Assembly: GCF_036785885.1 (NCBI RefSeq)
Contig: NC_092323.1
Location: 9,866,501-9,930,500, forward strand
From: Coffea arabica
Lineage: Eukaryota; Streptophyta; Magnoliopsida; Gentianales; Rubiaceae
DNA: 64,000 nucleotides
Direction of reading: 5' to 3'
Each line of letters starts with the position of its first letter. Position 1 is the stretch's first letter. Of the stretch, positions 22,909-36,093 are shown one piece after another. The position numbers and the translations under genes were made by a program. The notes under the pieces were generated by a model that saw only the letters and a program-made list of their open reading frames with translations, did not search any database and was not told the DNA's origin.

Positions 22909-25900
22909 ATGGCGGCTGAGGATTCAACCAAGGGATCGGTTTACTTGTACGGCGACTTATATTTGCACGTAATTGAGGCCCGTCATCTCCCCAACATGGA
23001 CCTCACTTCTGAGCGTCTCCGCCGCTGCTTCACCGTCTGCCAGCCCTGCATTAAACCCCTCTCCTCCGACTCTTCCGACCCCGGACTAGAACATCACCAC
23101 CACGATAAGAAACTCATCCACCATCACCCCAAAATCATCACCAGCGACCCTTACGTTACTGTCTCCGTCCCTCAAGCCACTCTCGTCCGCACCCACGTGG
23201 TGCCCAACTCCCAGAATCCCAAGTGGGACGAGAGGTTCAGTATTCCCATGGCTCACCCTCTTCAGTTTCTGGAGTTCCGGGTCAAGGACAATGACGTTTT
23301 CGGAGCTCAAAGTATGGGGACAGTGAAAATACCCGTTGATAGAATCGCCTCTGGAGAAGTGATCTCCGGGTGGTATCCGTTGACTGACCAAGATGGGAAG
23401 CCGCCGAAACCGGACTCCGCTCTCCGCTTGGAGATGAAATTCGTTCCTGCTGATAAAAGCCCGTTTCACAAGCATGGCATTGCGGGCGACCCGGACCAAA
23501 ATGGGGTGAGGAATACTTATTTTCCGCTAAGAAAAGGGCATTCGCTTACCCTTTATCAGGATGCTCATGTTACTGATGATGCCAAGTTGCCTAGGATTGA
23601 ATTGGACGATGGGATGGTTTATGAGCAGAATAAATGCTGGGAAGATATCTGCTACGCGATAGCAGAAGCTCATCATTTGATTTACATTGTGGGTTGGTCC
23701 GTTTTTCACAAGATTAAGTTGATTAGAGAGCCCACTCGGCCGGTGCCGCGAGGTGGGGATTTGACTCTAGGAGAATTGTTGAAGTATAAGTCACAAGAAG
23801 GGGTTCGGGTTCTGCTGTTGGTTTGGGATGATAAGACTTCTCACCATAAACTCTTCATTAAAACGGTATGAATGACGACATGGTTATTTAAGTTTGTTTG
23901 CCAATGATAACTTCTTGCTTGTTGGTCGTTTCAACTATAGTTTAGTTATTAGGTAGGATATGTATTATAAAATTGTAATATGTTGTCAGCTGCTAGAATG
24001 TTGTGTTACCTTTGCTGCTACTGTTACAATTTCGGTTAAAACTATGAAGAATGATTCTTTACTTCTCTGACCTATTATATCCATAAGCTTGCTGAAGATT
24101 TTGCGTTTGAGAGTTCAAATGCAATTTTTGTTGCTATTGGTAGTCTAAACAATAGCTTTCGGGAGATCGATTCTGCGTTGTTTGTTCTGTCACTGAACAT
24201 TCGACTTATATGCTGTCTGATGCCCTTGGAAACTGTCCACTAATTTGTTAGTGGTACGCTGCCAGACCCATTTATTGGTGATTTTTCACATGGCAAGTGC
24301 TGAACAGTTGGCTCTGGAAAACTGTTGTTCTACTCTGCATTCCAGATAAAAGTGTTCAATTACCTCTGTGCGGGCTGTGCAAGGAGGGCATATACTTTTC
24401 CTTGAGCATATCAATATATCATACCTGGGAGGACAAATTCCTAGGTTATGTTACATGTCAACAGGCTGCTGTCAATTCTGGGCAACTTATTCTTGAAAAT
24501 TTGGATCATTTATATCCTTAAAAATCCAATATGCAAATAACATGTACTTATTGAATCTGTAACTGAAGTCCTTGGGCATTTTTTGTTTTTGTTGAAGTAA
24601 TGTTTGAAGTGTTACTTGTTGCAGGAGGGGCTGATGCAAACCCATGATGAAGAGACCAAGAAATTTTTCAAGCATTCATCCGTGATTTGTGTTTTGTCAC
24701 CACGTTACGCCAGCAGTAAGCTCAGCTACATGAAACAGAAGGTAGTGTGTACTATTCCATTAAGTTGATGATCTGGAGATATTTCATTCATCTTTGTTGT
24801 GCATTGAGTTACTTGTACAAATATTCCTAATGGTTGAGGCACACGCCATGACTGCACTCATAAGGATCAGGAAAGTGCAGGAAAAAAGGGGAGAGGTGAT
24901 AGGTAGTTGGTTAAAAGAATAGAAGAGAGAGAGAGAGAGTGGATTGTTAGTTAATAAAGTGAAGGCTATTTTTACTGCACATAAAATTGCCATACCAACC
25001 TGCCCTTCAGGTTTTGTTTTGTTAGATGATGCCAGAACAATCTCATGGAATGTTTTGAAGGCTACATGATATTATAATAAAAAAATCTCAAAAGGGCTTT
25101 TGTTTTTATCTGACAAAATCCAATTCAAAAAGTCAAGATTTGCAGAAGAACTGGGTTTGGAATTAAAAATTTATTGGCTAATTACTTTGAGCTGACAGGC
25201 ACTTGAGTTGCTGAAATTATGAATCTAATCTATTAGCCACATAAACAAATTTTCAAATCTGATTGTTAGCTATCTGATTCTTTGCCATCTAATGAGCAGA
25301 TAAACATATGCCTTGACTTGTGTTTTCTGAACGACTGTTTTCAGGTTGTTGGCACTTTCTTTACCCACCATCAGAAATGTGTTCTTGTAGATACGCAGGC
25401 TTTTGGTAACAATCGAAAAATTACTGCATTTTTGGGTGGTCTTGATCTCTGTGATGGTCGCTATGATACTCCTGAGCATCGAATATTTCATGGGCTTGAC
25501 TCTGTATTTAAGGATGATTTCCATCAACCTACATTTCCGGTGAGTACTTGGTGATTACATGCTCTTCTGCTCTGGCAAGGTTTACAACTCTCAATGATTT
25601 TGCAGTGAATGTTCATTTATACAAAGATTCTGAAATATTTGGGTGGAGCAACTGGAGAACCATAAAAGGTTATAGCCCAGAATCAGTTGCATTAAGATCC
25701 AGACAAACAAGGAGATTATTCACTTAGCAAAATATATTTTAAGTCCTATTGATCTTCTTGGGACCTTTAATAACTTCTACTCAGTCATACTGAAACACCA
25801 ACAGAGTACAATTTGAAGTGCACTGTAAGGCTCTTTTGATGTTGTTGAGTTGATTTGCTAGAGATCTAGTTAATGCATGGTAAACTGTTTCACGTGTATG

Positions 25901-28900
25901 GGTAGGTTAGCTTATATTTTACTCATCAGTGCACAGAGTGAAAATTTGGAATTAACATTCCTTCATGCTAGGCCATGTTAAGCCACCATGCTTATCTTTT
26001 ATACCTATATTGATTACCTGTTTTCTTGTGTTGTATCCTGTTGGAAGGTATGATCTCAAGTTCTCATTATCAGGTCTAGTTATCATGTTTCAGTGGATAT
26101 CAATGTCAGATACACTAAGTTTGTCTCTAAGACCAGCTTTATCATCTTCTCAATTATTTTAATCAACTGAGTAGTTTCCAGTAAATTGGAAAAATATGTA
26201 GTGCCTTCGGGTATGGCTTGGATACAATAACCTGGCTGAACTGTAATGGATCACTGGTCACACTCTGTCCTGCATTATATGCCCCATGGTAGGTCCCATT
26301 CTCCTACCTGCCATATTAAGTCCAATATTAAGTACCAAGAATCCCTGGTAAGTAACGGAACTTTTGTGTTTAAAAATGCTTCAGTAGGCATGTCTGAATT
26401 AGAGGTAGATGGCAGTTGATAAATGCATCCTTAATCACACTTTCGATTATAAACATTGTTTCACAAAAAGTAACTACCAGAAGGACAGAAGGAAGTAGAA
26501 GAAAATTGATGTTTGCTCTTCCGCATTGAAAACACTTGAATAAGTTTCAAATGATGCAGCTTGTCTTTTCTGGTGGATTCATTATCTTAGTGCATCCTTA
26601 ATTCTTTTTACTCTCTTCGTTTGGTGTCTCTACTAGGTAGGAACGAAAGCTCCTAGACAACCATGGCATGATTTACATTGCCGAATTGATGGGCCTGCTG
26701 CATATGATGTCCTCCTGAACTTTGCTCAGCGTTGGAGAAGAGCAACAAGGTGGAGAGAATTTAGTATACTAAAGAAGCGGATGGCCCGTTGGCATGATGA
26801 CGCCATGATAAAAATTGAACGTATATCGTGGATACTCAGTCCAGCGCTGTCTGTTTCGAGGGATGGAAGTGATAAGGTTCCTGAGGATGACCCCAAACTA
26901 TATGTTTGTGGTGTAGATCACCAAGAAAATTGGAATGTGCAGGTAGGATAGCCTATTGGCATGAGTGGCTGATGGTAACTCGTCAAGTGATTTAAGGACT
27001 TCCCCTGTCTTGTATTTTACAGATTTTTCGGTCCATCGATTCAGGATCAGTCAAGGGCTTCCCCAAGTACATTTATGGTGCTGAGGCAGAGGTCACAATA
27101 AAAGTCCCTCTTCATGCTTTTCATTCTTCTACATTTTTGGTGTTCTGGATAAAAATGATAAAGCTTTGGGCTAACATTAACAATTTGAAGCCATTGAGTT
27201 GTTTGCAATGTTTTCCATCATATTTCCTCGTTTTGCATTTTCTTTAGCTTTTTTGACTCCTTATGGCAGAAACTCAATTACTCGAAAAAGCTGGTGATAG
27301 ACAGATCCATCCAAACAGCATATATACAGGCTATCAGATCTGCTCAGCATTTCATATACATTGAGAACCAATATTTTCTTGGCTCATCATATGCTTGGCC
27401 ATCATACAAAGATGCAGGTTACATTTAAGAGTTTTGCTGCATTTATGACTTTTTAATTCTAAGTTACAAAGATATGTTCTTGGACATAGTAGCATCCTTT
27501 ATACACAAAATCCATTGTTTGATCATCATTTTCCTCAAGATAGAGTTTATATGTCCAGGAGCTGATCATCAAATCCCAATGGAGTTGGTGCTGAAAATTG
27601 TGAGTAAGATAAGAGCTGGGGAGAGATTTGCGGTGTATGTTGTTGTACCGATGTGGCCTGAGGGTGATCCCAAAACAAATAGCATGCAAGAAATTCTTTT
27701 TTGGCAGGTAACATGCCTCCAACTTTGCTCAAGAATGATTTTGCAAAGGTTAATTGATGTCTAGTTAGTGGCCTATATTGGGAACTGGACATAGAGATCA
27801 TATTCGTGACATCTTTACTTTTAACAGAACCAGACAATGCAGATGATGTATCAGATTATAGCTGAGGAGCTTAAAACCATGAAACTTGTTGACTCTCATC
27901 CCCAAGATTATTTGAATTTCTATTGCCTTGGCAAGCGTGAGGAGATTCCAGATACGATTAGTCAGTCTAGTGGAGATGCTGATAAGGTAATAATCCAAAT
28001 GAAAATTCTCTGGGTTTTATTTCAATATGCAAATATGTGCTAAGTTGATGTTTGTTGAGTAATGTGTAGAGATTCACCAAAAACCTTTAAAAGTTGATGT
28101 TGAATTATTTGGTTGTCTGATACTTGGTTTGGCTTATAGCAGGCTACTATTATGTTCTATTCTTTCACCTAAAGTGTACTTCACCCTCAGAATCTAGGCA
28201 TCACTGCTACTGATAGGAACCTGGCCACCTTCCAACTACCCAAGCGTTCACTATCATGAAATTGATATAATGCCTTGCCTGAAAAGGACAATAACTAATC
28301 AGCCTTTGTAAGTAGTCTCCAATGGGAAGAATTGAATGTGTATGATCCACTCTTTGTTGCTTCCATTATGTGACAAGTGGTTGGGATTTAACAGAGTTGT
28401 TACTCTGGTACACTTGGAGGTGCATCATTTGGTTACATGGGAGCTGAGTCTTGTAGGTGGTGTTATTATGATTCAGAAAAATCAATGAATTTTTCTCTAG
28501 CAACCATTGATGAGCATGGGAGTTGTATTCTTATGCTAGAAGGTTTTGCCAACATTATACTTATTTTGCAAGCAGGTGTCTGACTCCATGAAGTATAAGC
28601 GCTTTATGATATACGTTCATGCAAAAGGAATGGTAGTGGATGACGAGTATGTAATCATAGGGTCTGCAAATCTGAACCAAAGATCTATGGCCGGCACAAA
28701 AGACACTGAGATTGCTATGGGTGCATATCAGCCCCACCACACATGGGCCAAAAAAACCCAGCATCCGCGTGGGCAGGTTTGCTCATCTGCTTCTGCTTGT
28801 GCATCATTACACATCAGCCTTTGAAATGAACTTTGTGATTGTGAAACAAATTCTCCTGTCATTATTTCTGACTTGCGAAACTGCAACTGTGAAAAGCGAT

Positions 28901-29263
28901 ACAAGTCTTTGCATCCAGCACTCATTTTCCTCATTGTGATCTCTCTACATCTCTATCTAGATATATGGCTACAGAATGTCACTGTGGGCTGAACACCTTG
29001 GTCTGGAGAATGAGGAGAAACATTTTGAAGATCCCCAAATGTTGGAATGCGTGAAAAGAGTTAATGAGATTGCTGAAGATAACTGGAAGAGATACACGGA
29101 TGAGAATTTCAGCTTGCTGCAAGGCCATCTTCTCAAGTACCCAGTACAGGTAGATGCTGATGGCAAAGTAGGCCCCTTGCCGGGATGCGAAACTTTCCCC
29201 GATGTCGGGGGTGGAATAGTTGGAACTCATTTCACTGCTATTCCTGACGTCTTGACAACATAG
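22909..29263 (+). CDS. Phospholipase D, delta type (C2-PLD)
   Basis: Hydrolyses membrane phospholipids to phosphatidic acid in stress signalling. Ten exons join in phase: 22909-23865, 24625-24741, 25345-25539, 26637-26942, 27023-27091, 27270-27417, 27559-27707, 27828-27986, 28576-28776 and 28961-29263. The product is 867 aa, against about 868 aa for Arabidopsis PLD-delta. An N-terminal C2 domain (about residues 12-165; [32 protein letters not shown]) gives Ca-dependent membrane binding. Both catalytic HKD motifs are complete: His367/Lys369/Asp374 (HHQKCVLVD) and His715/Lys717/Asp722 (HAKGMVVDD). The linker [12 protein letters not shown] and the C-terminal end ([14 protein letters not shown]) are typical. 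The His-rich insert after residue 60 (LEHHHHDKK) matches the long C2 loop of delta forms, not alpha forms. By analogy it acts at the plasma membrane and may be activated by oleate. It looks intact. Confidence 0.95.
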
Positions 29264-30471
29264 TACACTTGATCATTGAGACCAAGAAGTTTGTGAAAAT
29301 GGCATCTGGTAGCCAGTTGCATATCTGTGCAATAAATCTGGAGTGGTTGTATGGGTTGTTTGGGTGTAAAGTAGACGTGTTTGTACATGTACTGGTATTA
29401 TGGATGCAAAAAGGGGAAAATAAGAGAGAAGTTGTACTTGATTGTAAAAAGATTATTCATTATTTGGTTGATTCTTTTCTTCTTTACCCGTATTTGTAAA
29501 GGCACGGTGTTTTGGCTGGTCGTGTAAATTTGAGTGCTGTTGAATTGAGCGCTTGTGGTTGCCCTTTTACGGAAAGCTCTGAGCACACTTGGTTAAAGCA
29601 GAATCGGGACTTTCTTGAGGATGAAAGCCAAATGGAGCATTTGCGTTAAGCTTTTCTTTAATCAGACAGATTCTTGTATTCTATTTGCTTATCAGATTCT
29701 TGCGATCCAGTTGTTTAATACTGAAACATATGCATGCGATGGTATGTTTCTGAATATATGTTTCATATACAAAGCGTGAAGCTGCATGTCCAACATCACT
29801 AAAGACAAGCAAAAAAGCTATTAATAAGTAGGCTGTACGAGTTGTGAGACACCGGACTTTGATGCTACCTTGATGAAAAGTAAATGGTCCGACTTGCTTT
29901 TCACTCGACTGAGAAGGGGAAGGTAAATCTGATTTGTTTTTCTTCTTGCTGTATCTATTTACTATTTTAAGGGTTGACTGACGAGCACCTTAGGGCACCA
30001 GTAAAGTAGGATGTCAAATATTAAAAGAAAAAGTGAAATAAATCAACAAAAATTTAAATACAAGGGAATAACAGATATGAATGCGTTCAGTGTTAACTGG
30101 ATAGAATGTTATTCGAAATATTATTTAGAATAGTATTGGGATGTCTTTTTCGATTTGCCAAAAGAGAAATAGTTCTAGACTGGATACAATGGTAAAATAA
30201 AATTACTGAATGCATTTGGATAGGAATTATTTACTTGCACAACAAAAACCATTTTTTAACACACTTTTTTATATTTTAGTTATTTTTTTTTATCTTTTAT
30301 ACATTACATAAAAAAAAATTTATTACAAAATTTATTTTAAATAATTTATAATCCAAACGAGTATTAAAATGTCTACATAGTTTTTTTAAAGAAAATACAA
30401 AGTTGGAGGGGTTCCAATGACATTTTATCAAAGTCCGAGGATGCACCACTAATACCTCAAGTATTCCACGC
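29264..30471. other. PLD 3' flank and SR45a upstream region
   Basis: The first 250-450 bases are probably the PLD 3' untranslated region. A MITE-like copy (about 30209-30364) sits in the second half. No other gene is supported. Confidence 0.55.
30209..30364. mobile_element. Short MITE with TTTGGAT/ATCCAAA ends (copy 1)
   Basis: GCATTTGGATAGGAATTATT at the left faces TTATAATCCAAACGAG at the right in inverted orientation, enclosing an AT-rich interior with 'acattacataaaaaa', a diverged form of the 'gatgtatgtgagataaaaa' core (reverse strand) seen in the two copies at 35.3 and 35.9 kb. Ends are approximate and no target duplication is certain. Confidence 0.4.
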
Positions 30472-30479
30472 TATAAAAG
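30472..30479 (+). promoter_or_regulatory. TATA box of the SR45a-like gene
   Basis: TATAAAAG in the context CACGCTATAAAAGGCACG, 80 bp before the start codon. Transcription would begin about 30 bases downstream, giving a leader of roughly 50 nt. Position and consensus both fit well. Confidence 0.65.
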
Positions 30480-30558
30480 GCACGACTTGGTGGGCAAAAT
30501 TTCTTTCCTATTGGAATCTCGCGATTTTAGGGTTCTTCCGCCGACTCCCTTCATCGAG

Positions 30559-33341
30559 ATGGTAAACCCTTCTTTAGCTCGAACCTCTTCTCTTAGGTTT
30601 TTGTACATCTAAGATAAGGATTAACTTGTAAAATGCTTTTTCGTCTTCCTTCTGTTCTTTGCAGGCTGATTCTCCTCGCAAAAGGTAATTATATCTGGCT
30701 TTCTTGGTATTTGTTTTTGGCTTTCGGAATTTCCTGAATACGTGAATGCTCGTCTTGAGAAATGCGTACTGTAGGATGCATTTATGGCTTCGCTTGACAT
30801 GTAATTTTAATTGATATAGAGATACTGAAGTTTTTCTTTGGTGAAGTTAATCAACAACAGTATCGATACATTTTTGGAAGTAATAAAAAAATTAGGAAAT
30901 TAGTAATGTGGGATTTTTTGCTTTGAAATGGGAGCGAAAATTTTTTTGGAGCTGAGTAAGAGTCAATTTTCTTAGGAATTCTTGGCTAATCGTAACTCTA
31001 TTCAGCTTCAAACATTGATCTTATTAAGTTGCCAATTGGGGCCATGAATTTTTGAAAGATTGAGTTTAAGATATTCTTTGCTGCTGCTACAAATGAATAT
31101 TTGGCAAATTCGAAGCTAAATAAAATGATCACATTCTGTTTTGCAGATCATTAACAAAAAAATTGTGTCACTTTCCATTCCCCCCCCCCCCGCCCACCCG
31201 GGAGCCACCCACCCCCAAAACCAAAAAAAAAGGAAAAAAGTACCAGAACAATGAAATGGAAATCTTTGCAAGAATCTGTTTTGCTGCATTTAGCCCTTCT
31301 CCTGCTTTTGGATTTGTTGCTACGGATTCACATGAAACTTGGTAGCATGGTTCGATTTTAATTAAGCTTACTCCATGGTGTATGTTCATACTGCAGTGTC
31401 TCCCCTAACAAGTTATCATTAATCAGGTACTCAAGGTCTCCCTCTCCTTGGGAAGAAAAGTCAAGGTCCCCAGTGCGCTCAAGGTCTAGATCAAGATCCA
31501 GGTCTCGGTCGTGGCCAAGGCCAAAGGCTACATCTAGGTCAAGGTCCAGATCTACGTCCAGGAGTCGTGGGAGGTTAATATTAGCTTTGCAAGTGCATCA
31601 TAAAGGCTGTGCTGAAAAGATGTTTCCTTGTAAGATGGCATAGCTTTGTCTAATGGACTTATTTCAACTTTTGGTATATTTTGCAGGACTGAGAATGCCA
31701 TTAATTCTGGGAATACACTTTATGTGACTGGCCTGTCCACACGGGTCACAGAAAGAGATCTCGAAGATCATTTTTCGAAGGAAGGAAAGGTCAAATGGTT
31801 ACTTAGTTTCTCTAACTTGGTGGTCAGAGTGCTTTTTTTGTTACCCGGGGGGGAAAAAAAGTTAGTAAGACGATAGGTAGTAAAACATAATAAGTTGGTA
31901 AAATTGGGCATAAAAATTGGTTAAATATATCACTGCAACTGGGAACATTAGTTGAATGACTAGATATTATGGCTAATTGGGATTGCAAAAAGAATTTCCA
32001 CAGAAAGGCCTTTAAGTTTTCCAGGTGGAGTTGACTGTAAAAAAAATGCTTAATGCTCTGTTAACTTCGCTTTTGTTCTCCAGGTGAAATCAGTTTTTCT
32101 AGTTGTGGAGCCACGTTCTCGTGTGTCTCGTGGCTTTTCTTTTATCACGATGGATAGTGCTGAGGATGCCAATCGGTGCATCAAACATCTGAATCAGTCA
32201 ATTCTTGAGGGCCGATACATAACTGTGGAGAGGGTGAGTTACCTCTACATTAGTGGTGAAGAATGATGTGTTTACTGGTTATCAGTCCTCTTGACTTGGA
32301 GGTTTTCTGGTTATATTCAGAAGACATTGCGTCAGCTGTGTTGGCAGCAATCAAAGATGATGAGTTCATCCATTCCAACAATTTAGTCAAACAGCTTGAT
32401 CAATGGCCAGCTAAAACAGCTTTTCTTGTGCATCTGATCAACTAAACAATGCAACTATATTGCCCAACTCTCAACTATACAACCTCAGCAAATACTTTCA
32501 ACTCTCAACTAATCAACGGTCATTATCAACATTCTAATCAGGCTTTATGGTATCTAATACCTGGCATTGGTTTTCTCATTTTTCTTTGCATACTAGATTG
32601 GGAAGCCTCCCAAGAGAATATGTTTTGAAAATGCTGTTAATAAACCTAGTCGTTATGTTTGTAGTCCCTTCACTAAGCCCAGAGGTGAGGCTTTGAGCGA
32701 AGGTTTTGGATAAGGAAAAGGGGATGGTGGGTGATGTGGTTTTGAAATTCTAGAAGTGCATTTGTTATTGTTGATTTTACCTCGTACTTCTAAAGTTTGT
32801 ATTCATGCGCATGTCTGTCTTATTTTATGTCAAATTGTGCTGTTACTTGCACCTCTTTAATACCCATGAGTAGAAAAGCTGATGAAAGTGTTGTCTAGGG
32901 GTGTGTATTCTGCTCTGCTTGGTTTTTCGCGTGTTTTGGTGGATTGAGGCTTTTTACTCTCTTTTCAGTCCCGGAGGAAACGGCCTAGGACTCCAACACC
33001 TGGTCATTATCTTGGGCTTAAAAGCAGTAGGGGCGATGGTGAGTTCTTGTCAGCTTGTTTCTAAAAGTGTTTTAGCAATGCTTATGCATATGTTCTTAGA
33101 AGTACTAAAGTCCCGATTTGTTTGTGTGCAAGGTTTTCGTGGTGACCGTGGTAGGTATCGCGGAGGATCTAGCCATGATGACTATGGGTATCGGAGGTCT
33201 CCCAAGCGATCACCTTATCGCGGCGGACGTGATTACTCCCCCAAGCGATCACCATATGGTGGAAGGTCAAGAAGGGATAGGTCAAGGTCCTATTCTCCTT
33301 ACCGTAGTCCTGAAAGGAACTATGCTCGTGGCTCTAGATGA
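30559..33341 (+). CDS. SR45A: Serine/arginine-rich splicing factor SR45a (Tra2-like)
   Basis: A pre-mRNA splicing factor of the Transformer-2 type. Seven coding exons join in phase: 30559-30561 (the ATG alone), 30665-30684 (20 nt), 31427-31573, 31687-31789, 32084-32233, 32969-33038 and 33133-33341. The product is 233 aa. An N-terminal RS region (residues 9-57; PVRSRSRSRSRSRS) is followed by one RRM (about 64-142) with RNP2 LYVTGL and RNP1 RGFSFITM. Next come the Tra2-type linker (RRKRPRTPTPGHYLGLK) and a Gly/Arg/Tyr/Ser-rich tail (SPKRSPYRGGRDYSPKR). VTERDLEDHF and DANRCI are typical of plant SR45a. This family is heat- and light-stress regulated and heavily alternatively spliced. Here a second in-frame acceptor at 31396 would add 10 residues, and another candidate acceptor at 31146 leads into a stop. 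The C-terminal RS tail is shorter than in the long Arabidopsis protein. Confidence 0.9.
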
Positions 33342-35288
33342 AACTTGGTACCAGGTTTTGGTATCTGTTTATGGGGAAAACTGTTTCATAGATTTTTTTC
33401 GGTTGTTTTCTTGGTAGGATTGGAATGAGGATGCTTGGATTGTTTACTTCTGTTGTTGGTCAGGTGTGTGCACTTTTTTATACCCTGTTAGCTAAGTGTG
33501 GATGTCCTGAAATGATAAAACATCTGTATTAGGTCATCATTTGACCAGTTTCATGCTAAGCTCTTGAATTTGGCTTGTAAATCACTGTTATATTGGTGAA
33601 CTTGAGTGAGCAAAGTTAGATGAACCCTTGGGTTAAAGGCGCTCCAGATGTACATTTCAATAGGCTCTGTTCCACTGAATAGGGCTTGTAGCGCATCTTT
33701 GCTAGCCGCTAGAATTTATAGGCAGCCTTTCAAAAAGGATGGCTTTGTTGTCTGTTAGTAATGTATGGTTTGCCATGCCACTTTGCAGCTTTCGGAAGCA
33801 GCAAACCTTGTCCTCTTTGCAGCTTATGGCGAGAGCGAACCTCATCCCTCTTCTTAGGACTGCTGCTTCAACTATAGATTCGTTTCCGCGTCATGTTCTC
33901 TTTTCGTGTTTTGTCACTTTTTATAGTTCTCCTAGCAAAACTGTATTCTTAAAGGAGGTAATAAGCAACATTCAAACGTAGGACTGCTGGCCCAAGGCAA
34001 AGGTAACGGAAAAATAAACAGAGAAAAACAATGCCCAAGCTTATTGCGGGTGCAGTAGCATGTCAAAAACACTCCTTCAGCCTCTCTTGACTGCCCCTGC
34101 CTTCTAGGTTGCTGGTTCCCATTCTGTATGCCAAGTTGAATGCAGCATGCCAAAACATGCCTCAATTTGTATTTACTCTGTCGAGCTTTTGGATTGATGA
34201 TAGCTTTAAGTGAACAGATTTGGTTGCATCTTGAACCCGTTTCTTCTCCGAGCTTGGAATTAGATCACATCAAAGAGTTGAATAGATGAATACCTGTAGC
34301 TGGGTAATCAAACAGCTTTCCCACCTTACCTGGTAGATTTGTAATGGAATTGGCTTTACAAGTGGAATGCTACCTGTTGGCTGTGATCTGTGGGCGTACG
34401 ACGGAAGTATGTGATTGTGATGTCTTGCGTTTGGCCCGCTCGCTTGGTCCGCTGGACAAAGATGGCTTGACGCCAGCCCCTTCCCTCCACGTGACAAACA
34501 CGTACTTGGCTTCTTTTTTTATTTTTTATTTTTTCCCCTCTTTTTTTGATGGACGCAATACAACGTTAAAAGGAAATACGAAAAAGGTATGGAATCTTTA
34601 TCTTCTTCTGTCTCCTAAATTTCTAATTATGTGTGTCGATTTTTATCAATAACAAAAGGATGGAATTGGGTCAGCTAATACATTATCTATCAACTTATTA
34701 GTTAAGGAGTGATGCCTGATTATAGAAGATAAGACCTCGATAAATAAATAAATAAAACAATATGAGACATGAGCTATAAAAAAACAAAAATTCGAATTGA
34801 AATGTTTAATTTACTTGGTGTTAAGTACTTGTTAATTGCTACTTATTTAAGAGCAATCTTTCTTTCCACGGGAGGGTTAAGCCCTATGCATTTAAAAAGC
34901 TTCTCTCCGTTCTGATGATTAAGCCAATCTTTCTTGACCCTGACAAACATGCCTTACTTTTTTGTTCGGAATTCGGTCGGAAAAAAAGATCCAGTTGTAC
35001 GTAGATTTAGAAGAAAAAGAACTTGACGAAATGAATTCATGATTGGTAGAGCAGGATTTGATGGGAGTTAGCCTCCCGCGATCTGCAACTATCCAAGTCT
35101 GAATTACTAACGTACTAGTATACTAGTTTGTAACCAAGAAATGCTGCATTGGTTGTACAACTACAACCAAATTCATTGCACAACCATAAAAGGGATACTC
35201 TTTTAAGGGTAAGGATTAATTGTACGAGGACAAGATCCCCAAGCATATCCAAAAGGAAGGCAACCTGCCGTGCCCCAAAAAAGAATAG

Positions 35289-35444
35289 CGAGTTTGTTTG
35301 GATGATTTATTTGAGGTAATTACTGTAGCATTTTTTGTGACGTAATGTATGTGAAATAAAAAAGTGATTCAGAAGATAAAAAGGTGATTGAAATTTGTGA
35401 AGTAAATTATTTTGTTTCAAATTATCTCAATCCAAACACACTCA
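35289..35444. mobile_element. Short MITE with GAGTTTGTTTGGAT-type ends (copy 2)
   Basis: The left end reads GAGTTTGTTTGGATGATTT and the right end, inverted, GAGTGTGTTTGGATTGAGAT. The interior carries ACTGTAGCATTTTTTGTGA, GTAATGTATGTGAAATAAAA and AAGATAAAAAGGTGATTG. The last three motifs recur in the copy at 35.93 kb, so this is a dispersed family. At about 155 bp with no coding capacity it is a typical MITE. The superfamily is undecided because the target duplication is unclear. Confidence 0.55.
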
Positions 35445-35929
35445 GTGTTACTGACAAAAACAACGATAAAAATAATCTCCAACCCTCAATTGGCTTGTTA
35501 TCGTGGAGTGCTATCAAATAGCCGGAAAAGTTTGTTTAGTTCTTTAAGCACATAAAACGAGGAGGATTGTATACTTAAGAGTGAAAATATAAGTGAGAAA
35601 AATCATATTAGAAAATTTTCACTTATACTTCCAAAAAAATAAGAAATCATTCGTTCAATTGATTTCTTAGTAATAACAATCATTTAAATTTTAAATAATT
35701 GGACTTAATACAATAATATAAAGAGGTTCAAAATACTTATTTCACCATTTAACCATATAAAATTAATTTGAAGGTATAATACTCAAAAGAGGGACAATAT
35801 AATGTGTGTGTCACTCACTCTCTCTCTCTTAGGGTACGAAACCATACTAAAGGATTAACTGACTATAATCAAAGTGGCATGCATCATCTTTGGACAAATG
35901 AATCTGAATAATATTAGTCATTAGGGATT

Positions 35930-36093
35930 GTAAGTTATTTGGGATTATTTGGGATATTTTTACTGTAGCACTTTTTATGATGTGATGTATGTGAGATAAA
36001 AAGATATTGGGAAGATAAAAAGGTGTATTGGAAATTGTAAAGATGATGTAAGCAAATAAAATTGGGGAAATATGAAGCAATCCAAACAAATCA
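35930..36093. mobile_element. Short MITE with CAATCCAAACAAA end (copy 3)
   Basis: Shares with copy 2 the interior order TTTTACTGTAGCACTTTTTA, GTGATGTATGTGAGATAAAA and GAAGATAAAAAGGTG, and the right end GCAATCCAAACAAATC. The left end (GTTATTTGGGATTATTTGGG) is more diverged, so this copy is older or its left end was altered. It lies about 0.5 kb from copy 2 in the same orientation. Confidence 0.5.

Noticed and set aside
31163-31345. Frame with poly-Pro in SR45a intron 2
   Set aside because: It derives from a poly-C run and lies in an intron; at most it would form part of a stop-containing alternative exon.
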